Source: Clostridia bacterium
GTDB taxonomy: Bacteria; Bacillota; Clostridia; Christensenellales; Borkfalkiaceae
Reading direction: 5' to 3'
Length of the DNA: 43,000 nt
Assembly: GCA_017399035.1 (NCBI GenBank)
Contig: JAFQEM010000016.1
Location: 1-43,000 of the forward strand
The position numbers were made by a program, and so were the translations under genes. Positions 24,671 to 33,214 of this stretch are shown one piece after another (within the stretch, counting starts at the first letter, position 1; each line of letters starts with the position of its first letter). The notes beneath the pieces were generated by a model. The model worked only from the letters and a program-made list of their open reading frames with translations. It was not told the DNA's origin and made no database searches.

Positions 24671-25293
24671 AATGATGTCTCCTTTTTGAAAATATCCACA
24701 ATAAAGTCTATCACAGGGAACTTGAAAGATTGTTTAAATTCTTTAGGACAGAGAATAAAATTTAGCGTTGCGCCCTGTATTATAGAATTGTAAAGTTTAG
24801 CACAGTCCGCAGGGGTAAAATCCCTTCTAAATTCACCTTGTTTTACGCCCTCTTCAAAAAAAGAGTGCATACGGATGTGCGGGGGAACTTTTTTGTCGCA
24901 TTTAGGAGGAAGTTCGCCGGACTCTGCCTTAGCAAAAATAGTTGAAACAAAAAAGTAATATCGATAGGCAAAAATCTCATCTTTTTTCATATTGTTAAAA
25001 ATATATTCAGTCATTTTGCGCAACTTGTCAACGTAATTACTTTTCTCTTCAAGAACTTTGTCTAGAAAATAAATCATATGTTTTCCACGAGTTTCAGAAA
25101 CCTCGTTAAAAATTTCTTTTTTACTTTTAAAATAATGATAAAAAAGACCGTGGCTACACTTGGCTTTTTTAACTATATCGTTAATAGTTGCGCCCGCATA
25201 ACCTTTTTCACAAAACACTTTTAACGCGCTTTCAACAATGTCTTCTTTTCGCTTTTCTTTAAGTTTAATAAATTGCATTGAGTTTTTAGGCAT
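24667..25293 (-). CDS. TetR-family regulator of the exporter operon
   Basis: A 208-residue TetR-type regulator. The helix-turn-helix lies in EDIVESALKVFCEKGYAGATINDIVKKAKCSHGLFYHYFKSKKEIFNEV, which matches the family's A-x-x-x-F-x-x-x-G-(Y/F)-x-x-T and G-x-x-Y-x-(H/Y)-F-x-x-K. The C-terminal ligand domain has no recognisable ligand. ATG 25293 with GGAGAATT directly ahead is chosen; a longer frame to 25500 would run through the promoter and both operators. It is the first gene of the exporter transcript, so it most likely represses itself and the exporter until a ligand binds. Confidence 0.9.
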   Translation of the reverse strand: MPKNSMQFIKLKEKRKEDIVESALKVFCEKGYAGATINDIVKKAKCSHGLFYHYFKSKKEIFNEVSETRGKHMIYFLDKVLEEKSNYVDKLRKMTEYIFNNMKKDEIFAYRYYFFVSTIFAKAESGELPPKCDKKVPPHIRMHSFFEEGVKQGEFRRDFTPADCAKLYNSIIQGATLNFILCPKEFKQSFKFPVIDFIVDIFKKETSL

Positions 25294-25304
25294 AATTCTC
25301 CTTC

Positions 25305-25326
25305 TTGTTGACAAAAAAGTCAACAA
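25305..25326. promoter_or_regulatory. TetR operator 1
   Basis: TTGTTGAC, six A residues, GTCAACAA: perfect 8-bp arms. It overlaps the predicted transcription start of tetR and ends 12 bases before its ATG. The regulator is inferred from adjacency. Confidence 0.65.
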
Positions 25327-25330
25327 AATT

Positions 25331-25359
25331 ATTATATATTTACAGCCTATCAAAGTCAA
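25331..25359 (-). promoter_or_regulatory. Promoter of the tetR-exporter operon
   Basis: Minus strand: TTGACT (25359-25354), 17-base spacer, TATAAT (25336-25331). It lies between the two TTGAC-N6-GTCAA palindromes. Confidence 0.8.
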
Positions 25360-25387
25360 GCGTTTTGCGATAGAAATAAGGTTATTC

Positions 25388-25405
25388 ATTGACACAAAAG
25401 TCAAT
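25388..25405. promoter_or_regulatory. TetR operator 2
   Basis: ATTGAC, six bases, GTCAAT: the same core and spacing as operator 1. The outer arms (TTCATTGAC/GTCAATAAA) continue with one mismatch. It lies upstream of the tetR -35 box. Confidence 0.55.
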
Positions 25406-25493
25406 AAATAATTTCGCAATAAAAAAATCAAAAAAAATTGTCGTAATATTCTCAAAAAAATGTAAAAACGCGTGTGCAATAAATAAAAGGTAA

Positions 25494-25522
25494 TTGACAT
25501 AATTAAAGAATTAGTGTATAAT
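25494..25522 (+). promoter_or_regulatory. Promoter of metK
   Basis: TTGACA (25494-25499), 17 bases, TATAAT (25517-25522) with TG directly before it. The leader is only about 35 bases, too short for a SAM riboswitch. Confidence 0.88.
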
Positions 25523-25563
25523 AAACAAATAGTGGAAAAATATTACTTAAGTGAAAGGTTTAT

Positions 25564-26736
25564 ATGAAAAATTATTTTACAAGTGAAAGCGTAACGTCAG
25601 GGCATCCCGATAAGGTTTGCGATAATATTTCAGATGCAGTTCTTGATGCTGTTTTAACTCAAGATAAAAATTCTCGTGTTGCGTGTGAGTGTAGCGCAAC
25701 TACAGATTTTCTTTTGGTTATGGGTGAAGTTACCACAAACGCCAAAATTGACGTGGAAAAAATTGCCAAAGAGGTTATTGCAGATATAGGTTATACCGAT
25801 AAAAAAACGGGCTTTAGTGCAGATAGCGTTAAAATTATCGTTAAACTTGATAAACAAAGCGCAGACATTGCACTTGGCGTAGACAATTCTCAAGAGGCAA
25901 AAGACGGTGGCGACGTTTTAGATAAAATAGGCGCAGGCGACCAAGGTATAATGTTTGGTTACGCTTGTCGTGAAACAGAAGAACTTATGCCACTTCCGAT
26001 AATGCTTGCTCACAAAATGTGTGAGCGTTTAGAGTACGTTAGAAAACAAGGTATATTATCATATTTACGTCCCGATGGCAAAGGTCAAGTAACCGTAGAA
26101 TATCAAAACGGCAAGCCTGCAAGAATAGAGGCGGTTGTTTTGTCTTCACAGCACAACGAAAGCGTTTCAACTGAAACTTTAAGGAAAGACCTTAAAGACA
26201 AGGTTATTGATGCTGTTCTTCCTAAAGAATATCTTGACGAACAGACCAAGTATTACATAAATCCTACCGGTAGATTTGAAATAGGTGGGCCAAACGGTGA
26301 TTCTGGATTGACGGGTAGAAAAATAATCGTTGATACCTACGGTGGAAAATGCCCTCACGGTGGCGGTGCGTTTAGTGGTAAAGACCCAACCAAAGTTGAC
26401 CGTTCGGCTACGTATATGGCTAGATACGTTTGTAAAAATATCGTTGCTTCAGGTCTTGCAGACGAATGTCAAATTCAGTTTGCATATGCAATAGGCGTTG
26501 CTAAACCCGTGTCAGTAATGGTTAATACTTTTGGAACAGGTAAACTTTCCGATGATAAAATTGCAGATATTGTAATAAAAGAATTTGACTTAAGACCTTC
26601 TGCAATTATAAAAACTTTAGGTCTTGACGCACCTATTTATAGAAAAACTGCAAGTTACGGCCATTTTGGTAAAAGTGAATTTTCTTGGGAAAAAACTGAT
26701 AGAGTTTGCGACCTTGAAAAGTATATAAAAGTATGA
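25564..26736 (+). CDS. metK: S-adenosylmethionine synthetase
   Basis: The enzyme makes S-adenosylmethionine from methionine and ATP, releasing phosphate and diphosphate. The 390-residue protein has [12 protein letters not shown] near the N-terminus, [12 protein letters not shown] at about 121-132 (the family hexapeptide region), and the P-loop-like [23 protein letters not shown] weak GTGAAAGG precedes the ATG. It is a housekeeping gene that also supplies the radical SAM protein and methyltransferases. The last codon overlaps comF (ATGA). Confidence 0.97.
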   Translation: MKNYFTSESVTSGHPDKVCDNISDAVLDAVLTQDKNSRVACECSATTDFLLVMGEVTTNAKIDVEKIAKEVIADIGYTDKKTGFSADSVKIIVKLDKQSADIALGVDNSQEAKDGGDVLDKIGAGDQGIMFGYACRETEELMPLPIMLAHKMCERLEYVRKQGILSYLRPDGKGQVTVEYQNGKPARIEAVVLSSQHNESVSTETLRKDLKDKVIDAVLPKEYLDEQTKYYINPTGRFEIGGPNGDSGLTGRKIIVDTYGGKCPHGGGAFSGKDPTKVDRSATYMARYVCKNIVASGLADECQIQFAYAIGVAKPVSVMVNTFGTGKLSDDKIADIVIKEFDLRPSAIIKTLGLDAPIYRKTASYGHFGKSEFSWEKTDRVCDLEKYIKV

Positions 26737-27470
26737 ATTTGCGCTCGGTAATTAAAAAACTCAAAGATTTATTTAGCAATAGTTTATTTAACGTAAAGTG
26801 GAAGTGCTTAAATTGTGGAAAAGAAATTTTTGAAGAAAAAGCATTTTGTGAAAAATGTTATGAAAAATTACCGTTTAACGATAAAATAATTTGCGCGCAT
26901 TGTGGAAGGCAAGTCGTTGCGCCTGAAAATTATTGCACTACTTGCAAAGGTAAACTTACTTCGCTTGATTGTTGTAGAAGTTTTTTCGTGTATGAAAAAC
27001 CGATAAGCACTCTTATAATGCGTTTTAAATATGGTAATCATAAATATTTGGTTGATTATTTTGCAGATTGCTTATCGAAAATTTATTTTAAGTATTATTT
27101 CAACGCTGATTTTTTCGTATACGTTCCTATGACGGCAAAAAGTGAAAAGAAACGGGGATATAATCAAGCAAAATTACTTGCTGAAAAGTTGTCGCAATTA
27201 ACTGAAGTGCCCGTAATTCAGTGCATAGAAAAGGTCAAAGAAACTAAACGGCAAGCAACGCTCAATAGAGAGCAACGGCTAAAAAACCTTAAAGACGCTT
27301 TCAGGGTTATTGATAAAAAGGTTGTTAAAGGAAAATCTATCGTTATCGTTGACGACGTAACAACAACGGGTGCAACTGCTAATTATATTGCCGTTAGGCT
27401 TAAAAAAGCAGGCGCAAAAAATGTAAGTTTAATTACGGTGGCAAGCACGCCCCCGATTGATAGATATTAA
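26733..27470 (+). CDS. comFC: ComF-family phosphoribosyltransferase-like protein
   Basis: A 245-residue ComFC homologue. The N-terminus has the family zinc fingers ([18 protein letters not shown] and [18 protein letters not shown]). The C-terminus carries the PRPP-binding loop [18 protein letters not shown]. ComFC helps internalised single-stranded DNA in transformation and in Firmicutes usually stands just before hpf and secA. Here the next gene is secA, 32 bases on, and hpf is missing. It overlaps metK by four bases, an uncommon partner. Confidence 0.88.
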   Translation: MNLRSVIKKLKDLFSNSLFNVKWKCLNCGKEIFEEKAFCEKCYEKLPFNDKIICAHCGRQVVAPENYCTTCKGKLTSLDCCRSFFVYEKPISTLIMRFKYGNHKYLVDYFADCLSKIYFKYYFNADFFVYVPMTAKSEKKRGYNQAKLLAEKLSQLTEVPVIQCIEKVKETKRQATLNREQRLKNLKDAFRVIDKKVVKGKSIVIVDDVTTTGATANYIAVRLKKAGAKNVSLITVASTPPIDRY

Positions 27471-27502
27471 ATGTAGACAAACTCTTAATATAAGGAGAAA
27501 AA

Positions 27503-30193
27503 ATGGGACTATTTAGGTATATTTTAGGTGGAGAAAGCAGACGCAATCTTCGAAAATTAGATTCAATGGCAGATAAAGTTCTTGCCTTACAAGAAAAATA
27601 TGAAAAGTTTACAGATGAAGAACTTCGTGAACAGACTTCGTTTTTCCGCACTCGCTTAAAATCGGGTGATACTTTAGACGATATTTTATACGACGCATTT
27701 GCAGTCGTAAGAGAAGCCGCTTATCGTGTGCTTAAAATGCGTCATTATAAAGTTCAGGTTATCGGCGGTATTTGTTTGCATCAAGGTCGTGTTGCTGAAA
27801 TGAAAACTGGTGAAGGTAAAACTTTGGTTGCAACTTTGCCTGCATACCTTAACGCCCTTTCAGGTGACGGTGTACACATTGTAACCGTAAACGATTATCT
27901 TGCTAGTCGTGACGCAGAGTGGATGGGAAAGGTATATAAGTTTTTAGGTCTAACCGTTGGCGTTGCCATTTCTGGTATGGAAGATGACGATAAACGTAAA
28001 GCATATGCTTGTGATATAACTTACGGCACTAACAACGAAATGGGCTTTGACTATTTGAGAGATAATTTAAAAACCAAAGTTGACCAAATGGTTCAACGTA
28101 CTTTATCTTTTGCGATAGTCGACGAAGTAGACTCAATTTTAATCGACGAGGCAAGAACTCCTCTTATTATTTCTGGTAAGGGTGGGGAATCAAGTGAAAA
28201 ATATATTACTGCTAATAGATTTGTTAAAACTTTAGTTCCTGAAAAAGATTTTACCATTGATATCAAAGAAAAGAGCGTTCAAATAACTGAAACGGGCGCA
28301 ACTAAAGCCGAAAAATTCTTTGGACTTAACAACTTTTCAGACATTGAAAACGCAAGTCTTTCACATCATATACAACAAGCGCTTAAAGCAAATTATATAT
28401 TTAAGCGTGATAACGACTATGTTGTTTCTGACGGCGAAGTTATTATCGTAGACGAATTTACAGGCCGTCTTATGATAGGTCGTCGTTATTCAGACGGTTT
28501 GCACCAAGCGATAGAGGCAAAAGAAAGCGTTAAAGTTCGTAACGAGAACAAAACTTATGCAACCATAACTTTCCAAAACTATTTTAGGCTTTATAAAAAA
28601 CTTTCAGGTATGACGGGTACTGCAAAATCTGAAGAAGAAGAATTTAGGGCAATTTATGGTTTAGACGTTCTTGAAATACCCACTAACAAACCCGTAGCGC
28701 GTGTAGATAATCCCGACGTTATTTATAAAACGGTTAAGGGTAAAAATAAAGCAATAATTGACGAAATTGTTGCTTGCCACAAAAAAGGTCAACCAGTTTT
28801 GGTTGGTACCGTTACCGTAGAAAAGTCAGAAGAAATATCAAAACTTCTCATTGCAAAAGGCGTTAAACATAACGTGCTTAATGCTAAAAACCACGCTCGT
28901 GAAGCAGACATAGTTGCGCAAGCAGGCAGACTTGGCGCGGTTACTATTGCAACTAATATGGCAGGCCGTGGAACGGATATTCTGCTTGGTGGTAACCCAG
29001 AATTTTTGGCTAAACGTAAATTGCGTGAAGAAGGTATTACTGACGACGTTATTGAACTTGCAACTTCGTTTATTACTGATATTCCCGAAGAGGCAAAAGC
29101 GGTTAGAGAACGTTATAGAGAAATTTATTCTAAACTAAAAGAGCAAACTGACGAAGAAAAAATTAAAGTTGTTGAGGCTGGTGGTTTGCATATTCTCGGA
29201 ACAGAACGTCACGAGTCTCGCCGTATCGATAACCAGTTAAGAGGTCGTAGTGGTCGTCAAGGCGACGCAGGTTCTTCGGTATTCTTTATCTCGCTTGAAG
29301 ATGACCTTGCAAAGCGTTTTGGCGGAGAAAGAATGCAACGTGTATACGAAATGTTTAACATTGACGAAGACCAACCTATGCAATCAAAGATGCTTTCTCG
29401 CAGTATAGAAAACGCTCAACGCACAATCGAAGGTAAAAACTTTGGAATAAGAAAACACGTTCTTGAATATGACGACGTTATGAATAAGCAACGTGAAGTT
29501 ATGTACGCAGAAAGAATGAAAGTTATTAAAGATGAAAACGTACACGAAGATATTTTAAAACTTATTCCTGATTTTGTAAAATACGTTGCAGGCACGGTTA
29601 TAAATAACGAAAACAAACCCGAAACTTGGAACGTTGAGGCTCTTAATTCGATTATTGAATTAAAATTACTTCCCAAAGGAAGTGAATTTGTTACTAAAGA
29701 AAAAATTGAAGACTGGGATTACGAATATTTTATTGAGAAATTGACAGAAGAAACCATTAGGGTATATCAAGAAAAAATTGACAGATATAAAGAAGACGGT
29801 ATAGATTTTTCTGAAATTGAAAGAATGGTTCTACTTCGTAACATAGACACCAAATGGATTGACCATATAGATTCTATGGACCAACTTCGTAAAGGTATCA
29901 GTTTAAGAAGTTATGGTCAAGTTGACCCCGTTGTTGAATATAAGAAAGAAGGTTTTGAAATGTTTGAAGACCTAACATCTTCAATACAAGACGATACTGT
30001 AACTTTGCTTCTTAAGGCAGAATTGCAAAAAATGCCACCCAAACAAGAAGATAATCAAAATTTAACAACAAATCAACCTCAAGGTCCTGTTATGAGAAAA
30101 AGGGTTACGGTTGTTAAAGAAATAGGCAGAAATGACCCCTGTCCTTGCGGTTCTGGTCTTAAATATAAGAATTGTTGCGGAAAAAACAAATAA
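27503..30193 (+). CDS. secA: Protein translocase ATPase SecA
   Basis: The ATP-driven motor that pushes preproteins through SecYEG. Its 896 residues hold every expected part: Walker A MKTGEGKT at about 100-107, the DEVD box in AIVDEVDSILIDEARTPLIISG, the preprotein-crosslinking region, the second helicase half with ATNMAGRGTDILLGGNP, RGRSGRQGDAGSS, and a C-terminal SEC-C zinc motif (NDPCPCGSGLKYKNCCG) that binds SecB or ribosomes in other species. AAGGAG precedes the ATG. prfB follows after 16 bases, the classic Firmicutes secA-prfB order. Confidence 0.97.
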   Translation: MGLFRYILGGESRRNLRKLDSMADKVLALQEKYEKFTDEELREQTSFFRTRLKSGDTLDDILYDAFAVVREAAYRVLKMRHYKVQVIGGICLHQGRVAEMKTGEGKTLVATLPAYLNALSGDGVHIVTVNDYLASRDAEWMGKVYKFLGLTVGVAISGMEDDDKRKAYACDITYGTNNEMGFDYLRDNLKTKVDQMVQRTLSFAIVDEVDSILIDEARTPLIISGKGGESSEKYITANRFVKTLVPEKDFTIDIKEKSVQITETGATKAEKFFGLNNFSDIENASLSHHIQQALKANYIFKRDNDYVVSDGEVIIVDEFTGRLMIGRRYSDGLHQAIEAKESVKVRNENKTYATITFQNYFRLYKKLSGMTGTAKSEEEEFRAIYGLDVLEIPTNKPVARVDNPDVIYKTVKGKNKAIIDEIVACHKKGQPVLVGTVTVEKSEEISKLLIAKGVKHNVLNAKNHAREADIVAQAGRLGAVTIATNMAGRGTDILLGGNPEFLAKRKLREEGITDDVIELATSFITDIPEEAKAVRERYREIYSKLKEQTDEEKIKVVEAGGLHILGTERHESRRIDNQLRGRSGRQGDAGSSVFFISLEDDLAKRFGGERMQRVYEMFNIDEDQPMQSKMLSRSIENAQRTIEGKNFGIRKHVLEYDDVMNKQREVMYAERMKVIKDENVHEDILKLIPDFVKYVAGTVINNENKPETWNVEALNSIIELKLLPKGSEFVTKEKIEDWDYEYFIEKLTEETIRVYQEKIDRYKEDGIDFSEIERMVLLRNIDTKWIDHIDSMDQLRKGISLRSYGQVDPVVEYKKEGFEMFEDLTSSIQDDTVTLLLKAELQKMPPKQEDNQNLTTNQPQGPVMRKRVTVVKEIGRNDPCPCGSGLKYKNCCGKNK

Positions 30194-30209
30194 TCGGTGA
30201 GAATTTTTT

Positions 30210-31311
30210 ATGATTAAAAGCGAAGAATATAAACTTAAAATTAAAGAATTAAAAGGTATCCTTGCGGAGACGGGACACTCTCTTTGACGTTGACGTGTTA
30301 AGGCGTGAACTCAAAGAAAAAACGGAACTTTCTGAAAAGCCAGAAATATATACCGACCTTGCAAAATCTCAACAGATATCTAAAGAAATAGCGTATTTAA
30401 CCAACAAGGTTTCGGCTTTTGATAAGGCTGAAAAAACAATTAACGACGCAGAAGAAATAGTCGCGCTTGCTGAAGAAGAAAATGATGAAAGTGTTCTCGA
30501 CGAAATAGCAGACGAAATCGTTGCGGTTGAAAAAAATATAGAAGATATGCGCTTGGCTGCATTGCTTCGTGGAAAGTATGATAAATTAAATGCGTTACTA
30601 ACGTTGCACGCAGGCGCTGGCGGTACAGAGGCTTGTGACTGGACGGAAATGTTGTACCGTATGTATATGTATTACGCAGAAAAAAACGGATATACGCTTA
30701 CCGAACTTGATAGGCTAGAGGGCGACGAGGCAGGTATTAAATCTGTTTCGTTTAAGATTGAAGGCGAATGCGCTTACGGCTATCTTAAAGCCGAAAAAGG
30801 CGTTCACAGGTTAGTAAGAATTTCACCTTTTGATGCAAATAAAAGGCGACACACTTCTTTTGCATCTCTTGAAGTTATGCCGGAAATAGAAGATGACGGC
30901 GAAATTAAAATAAGTCCTGACGAATTGAAAGTAGACACTTATCGTTCAAGCGGGGCGGGCGGTCAACACGTCAATAAAACGGAATCAGCCATAAGAATTA
31001 CGCACTTGCCAACGGGTATAGTGGTTGCTTGCCAAAATGAACGTAGCCAAACTCAAAATAGAGAAATGGCTATGAAAATGCTTATAAGCAAGTTGATAGA
31101 AAAACGCGAAGCCGAGAGAATGGAACTTGACCAAGACATTAAAGGCGAAATTAAAAAAATAGAATGGGGCAGTCAAATTCGCTCATACGTATTTTGCCCT
31201 TATACTCTTGTTAAAGACCACAGAACAGGTTTTGAAATTACGGATATCGGTTCTGTTATGAACGGTAACATACAAGGTTTTATTAACGATTATCTTAAAA
31301 AATCACAATGA
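30210..31311 (+). CDS. prfB: Peptide chain release factor 2, made by +1 programmed frameshift
   Basis: RF2 releases finished chains at UGA and UAA. Translation starts at ATG 30210 (MIKSEEYKLKIKELKGILAETGHSL) and meets TGA at 30285 after 25 codons. A +1 shift at CTT-TGA-C continues as DVDVLRRELKEKTEL, giving 366 residues, the normal RF2 length. The codon-recognition loop ISPFDANKRRHTSF carries SPF, the RF2 tripeptide. The catalytic GGQ is in SSGAGGQHVNKTESAIR at about residue 250. A frame starting from TTG 30262 is an artefact of reading only the shifted part. tsaD overlaps the end by four bases. Confidence 0.96.
30279..30288 (+). promoter_or_regulatory. RF2 autoregulatory frameshift site
   Basis: TCT-CTT-TGA-C: the conserved slip codon CTT followed by the in-frame UGA in the poor context UGAC. 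Low RF2 stalls the ribosome here and allows the +1 shift. The upstream GGAG/GGGA (30266-30275) is further away than the Shine-Dalgarno-like stimulator of E. coli, so stimulation may be weaker. Confidence 0.9.
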
Positions 31312-32360
31312 GTTATTTTGAAAAAATCTCTCAAACAGAGTTAAAAGAAAACCCTATAATAATGGGTATTGAAACGTCGTGTGATGAAACGGCGGTTGCA
31401 ATTATTAAAAACGGTAGAGAAATTTTGGCTGACGAAATAATAAGTTCAGCAACCGAACACGCGCGTTTTGGCGGTGTAGTTCCAGAAATTGCGTCAAGAG
31501 GACACACTACGGCTATATCTGAAGCCGTTGAGCGTGCATTAAAATCTGCAAATTTAACACTTGAAGATATAGATGCGTTTGCAGTTACCGAGGGCGCAGG
31601 GCTTTTGGGGGCATTGCTAGTAGGGGTGTCTTATGCAAAGGCGCTTGCATATTCAACAAATAAACCGCTTATTCCAGTAAGTCATATAAGGGGACACATA
31701 GCGGCCACTTATTTAGCAGATAAAAGCGTTCAACCGCCATTTATCACAATACTTGCTAGTGGTGGTCATACTGCAATAGTTGCCGTTGAAGATTATTATA
31801 CACTCAATGTGTTAGGGGGTACTTTAGACGACGCCGTTGGCGAAGCGTTTGATAAAGTTGCTCGTGTGTTGGGTTTAAGTTATCCAGGCGGTCCAAACGT
31901 AGAAAAACTTGCAAGTATGGGGGAAAACGTTATTCCTTTACCGAAAATGCTTAAAAATTACGACGGTGGGGAATACGATTTTTCATATAGCGGTTTAAAA
32001 ACTGCAGTTATAAACTACGTTCATAATTCTGAAAGTAAGGGCATACAAATCAATAAAGCAAACGTCGCTAATAGTTTTCAACATTCTGCAATAGATGTTT
32101 TGATTGACAAAGCATTAAAGGCGACTAAAACTTATGGATATAATACGATAGCAGTTTCTGGCGGGGTTGGCGCAAACGGATATTTAAGGAAAACGCTAAC
32201 GGAAAAGGCAAATGAATTTGGTCTAAAAGTTGTTTTACCAGAAAAAAGATATTGCACGGATAACGGCGCTATGATAGGTGCAGAAGGCTTTTTGCAATAT
32301 AAAAAGAGAAACTTTGCTGATTTAACGTTAAATGCTAAAGCAATTATTCCATTAAAATAA
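31308..32360 (+). CDS. tsaD: tRNA threonylcarbamoyladenosine synthase catalytic subunit TsaD
   Basis: TsaD transfers the threonylcarbamoyl group to A37 of tRNAs that read ANN codons, with TsaB and TsaE. The 350-residue protein has GIETSCDETAVAI at about 19-31, the metal-binding HIRGH (H126 and H130), ILASGGHTAIV, the glycine-rich LGGTLDDAVGEAFDKVAR, and AVSGGVGANGYLR. The terminal metal ligand is in CTDNGAMIG. It overlaps prfB (ATGA). The tsaB and tsaE genes are not in this window. Confidence 0.96.
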   Translation: MSYFEKISQTELKENPIIMGIETSCDETAVAIIKNGREILADEIISSATEHARFGGVVPEIASRGHTTAISEAVERALKSANLTLEDIDAFAVTEGAGLLGALLVGVSYAKALAYSTNKPLIPVSHIRGHIAATYLADKSVQPPFITILASGGHTAIVAVEDYYTLNVLGGTLDDAVGEAFDKVARVLGLSYPGGPNVEKLASMGENVIPLPKMLKNYDGGEYDFSYSGLKTAVINYVHNSESKGIQINKANVANSFQHSAIDVLIDKALKATKTYGYNTIAVSGGVGANGYLRKTLTEKANEFGLKVVLPEKRYCTDNGAMIGAEGFLQYKKRNFADLTLNAKAIIPLK

Positions 32361-32374
32361 AAGGGAGTTTATTT

Positions 32375-32659
32375 ATGATAAAACATATAGTTTGTTTCAA
32401 ACTTAACGATGGCGAAAGCCCTGAAAAAGCAAAAGAAGTTTTGCTTGGTATGAAAGGTAACGTTCCTATGCTTAAAGAAATAGAAGTGGGTGTTGATTGC
32501 TTGCATTCTGCTCGTTCTTACGACGTATATTTGAGTGTTGTTTTAGCCGATATGAAAACTCTTGAAGAATACCAAAAGGACGAATATCACTGTAACGTTG
32601 TTAAAAAACATATGCACGCAGTAACAAAATCAAGCGTTTCTATTGACTTTGAATTTTAG
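32375..32659 (+). CDS. Dabb (stress-responsive A/B barrel) domain protein
   Basis: This 94-residue protein is a single dimeric alpha/beta-barrel domain. The Dabb pattern is clear: IKHIVCFKLNDGESPEKAKEVLLGMKGNVPMLKEIEVGVDCLHSARSYDVYLSVVLADMKTLEEYQKDEYHCNVVKKHM. No catalytic residues are diagnostic, and most bacterial members have no known function. AAGGGAG precedes the ATG. It is 14 bases after tsaD and probably the last gene of the metK-tsaD run. Confidence 0.85.
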   Translation: MIKHIVCFKLNDGESPEKAKEVLLGMKGNVPMLKEIEVGVDCLHSARSYDVYLSVVLADMKTLEEYQKDEYHCNVVKKHMHAVTKSSVSIDFEF

Positions 32660-32768
32660 TTTTATTAAACAGAAGTTAAAATATTTATCTAAACCGTAGA
32701 AATAATAGAGCAATTTTTGATTTAATATTTGTAATTAAATCATTTGAGCGAAGTTTGTTTCGACGTGT

Positions 32769-32851
32769 GCGGATATGGCGAAACTGGCAGACGCGCTAGA
32801 TTCAGGTTCTAGTGGGCGACCGTGCAGGTTCAAATCCTGTTATCCGCACCA
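32769..32851 (+). tRNA. tRNA-Leu (anticodon CAG), CCA encoded
   Basis: The acceptor stem GCGGATA (32769-32775) pairs with TATCCGC (32841-32847). D arm GGCGAAACTGGCAGACGC and the anticodon stem-loop CTAGA-TTCAGGT-TCTAG give anticodon CAG, decoding CUG. An extended class II variable arm (GGGCGACCGT) is expected for leucine. The T arm is GCAGGTTCAAATCCTGT. The discriminator A and CCA (32849-32851) are encoded. Its last 16 bases recur at 32996-33011. Confidence 0.95.
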
Positions 32852-32852
32852 G

Positions 32853-32891
32853 AATTAAAAAAGCCGTTCGGTAAGAACGGTTTTTTTAATT
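32853..32891. terminator. Terminator directly after tRNA-Leu
   Basis: A 17-bp stem (32853-32869 with 32875-32891, one G-T) with loop GGTAA. The centre is CCGTTC/GAACGG, flanked by A6 on the left and T7 on the right, so it would work in both directions. Confidence 0.88.
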
Positions 32892-32992
32892 GCATTGCTC
32901 TGCAATGCGATTTGAACCCACGGTTCAATCCACTAGCGTGGGACGGCAACCCTTTTGTCGACGAATTGTCGACATTTCCCCTAGCAGGGGAA
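32892..32992. repeat. Run of five small hairpins after tRNA-Leu
   Basis: Five palindromes follow one another: GCATTGC-TCT-GCAATGC (32892-32908), TTGAACC-CAC-GGTTCAA (32912-32928), CCAC-TAGC-GTGG (32930-32941), TGTCGAC-GAATT-GTCGACA (32956-32974) and TTCCCC-TAGCA-GGGGAA (32976-32992). The arms are unrelated in sequence, with loops of 3-5 bases. No gene is supported here; open frames on both strands are by-products of the hairpins and tRNA-like DNA. Confidence 0.75.
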
Positions 32993-32995
32993 TTA

Positions 32996-33011
32996 CCTGT
33001 TATCCGCACCA
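32996..33011 (+). repeat. Second copy of the tRNA-Leu 3' end
   Basis: CCTGTTATCCGCACCA repeats 32836-32851 exactly, 160 bases downstream. No tRNA body precedes it. A duplicated tRNA 3' end is the classical mark of an integrase attachment site, though a decayed tandem tRNA is another explanation. Confidence 0.8.
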
Positions 33012-33108
33012 AAAAACATTATAATACGTAAATACATTATTTTCTATCGTTCAGTTTATAGATAATCGTCTAAATGGTTTTAACAATTATGTGTTATGCC
33101 AAAACATA

Positions 33109-33137
33109 TTGACATAAATAGCAAAATGTGATATAAT
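33109..33137 (+). promoter_or_regulatory. Promoter of ktrB-ktrA
   Basis: TTGACA (33109-33114), 17 bases, TATAAT (33132-33137). The leader to the ktrB ATG is about 70 bases and contains a GGAACC/GGGTTC hairpin (about 33160-33190). That is too short for a c-di-AMP riboswitch. Confidence 0.85.
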
Positions 33138-33214
33138 TATATAAAAATAATCTTGAAAGGAACCAACTGACTGTAGAGGATAGGGGTTCTTTTATGCTTT
33201 TTAGAGGAAATCTT

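Noticed and set aside
24667-25500. 277-residue TetR starting at 25500
   Set aside because: The extra 69 codons cover the promoter and both operators and encode a non-homologous hydrophobic peptide.
25494-25563. SAM riboswitch ahead of metK
   Set aside because: The promoter leaves a leader of about 35 bases, too short, and no stems are visible.
30262-31311. RF2 starting from TTG 30262 without frameshift
   Set aside because: The upstream ATG 30210 frame plus CTT-TGA-C gives the complete conserved 366-residue RF2.
32822-33031. Small protein genes on either strand after tRNA-Leu
   Set aside because: The open frames run through the tRNA, terminator and hairpins, have no ribosome binding site, and mirror each other on both strands.
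33138-33214. c-di-AMP (ydaO) riboswitch ahead of ktrB
   Set aside because: The leader is about 70 bases with only one short hairpin; the ydaO aptamer is far longer.
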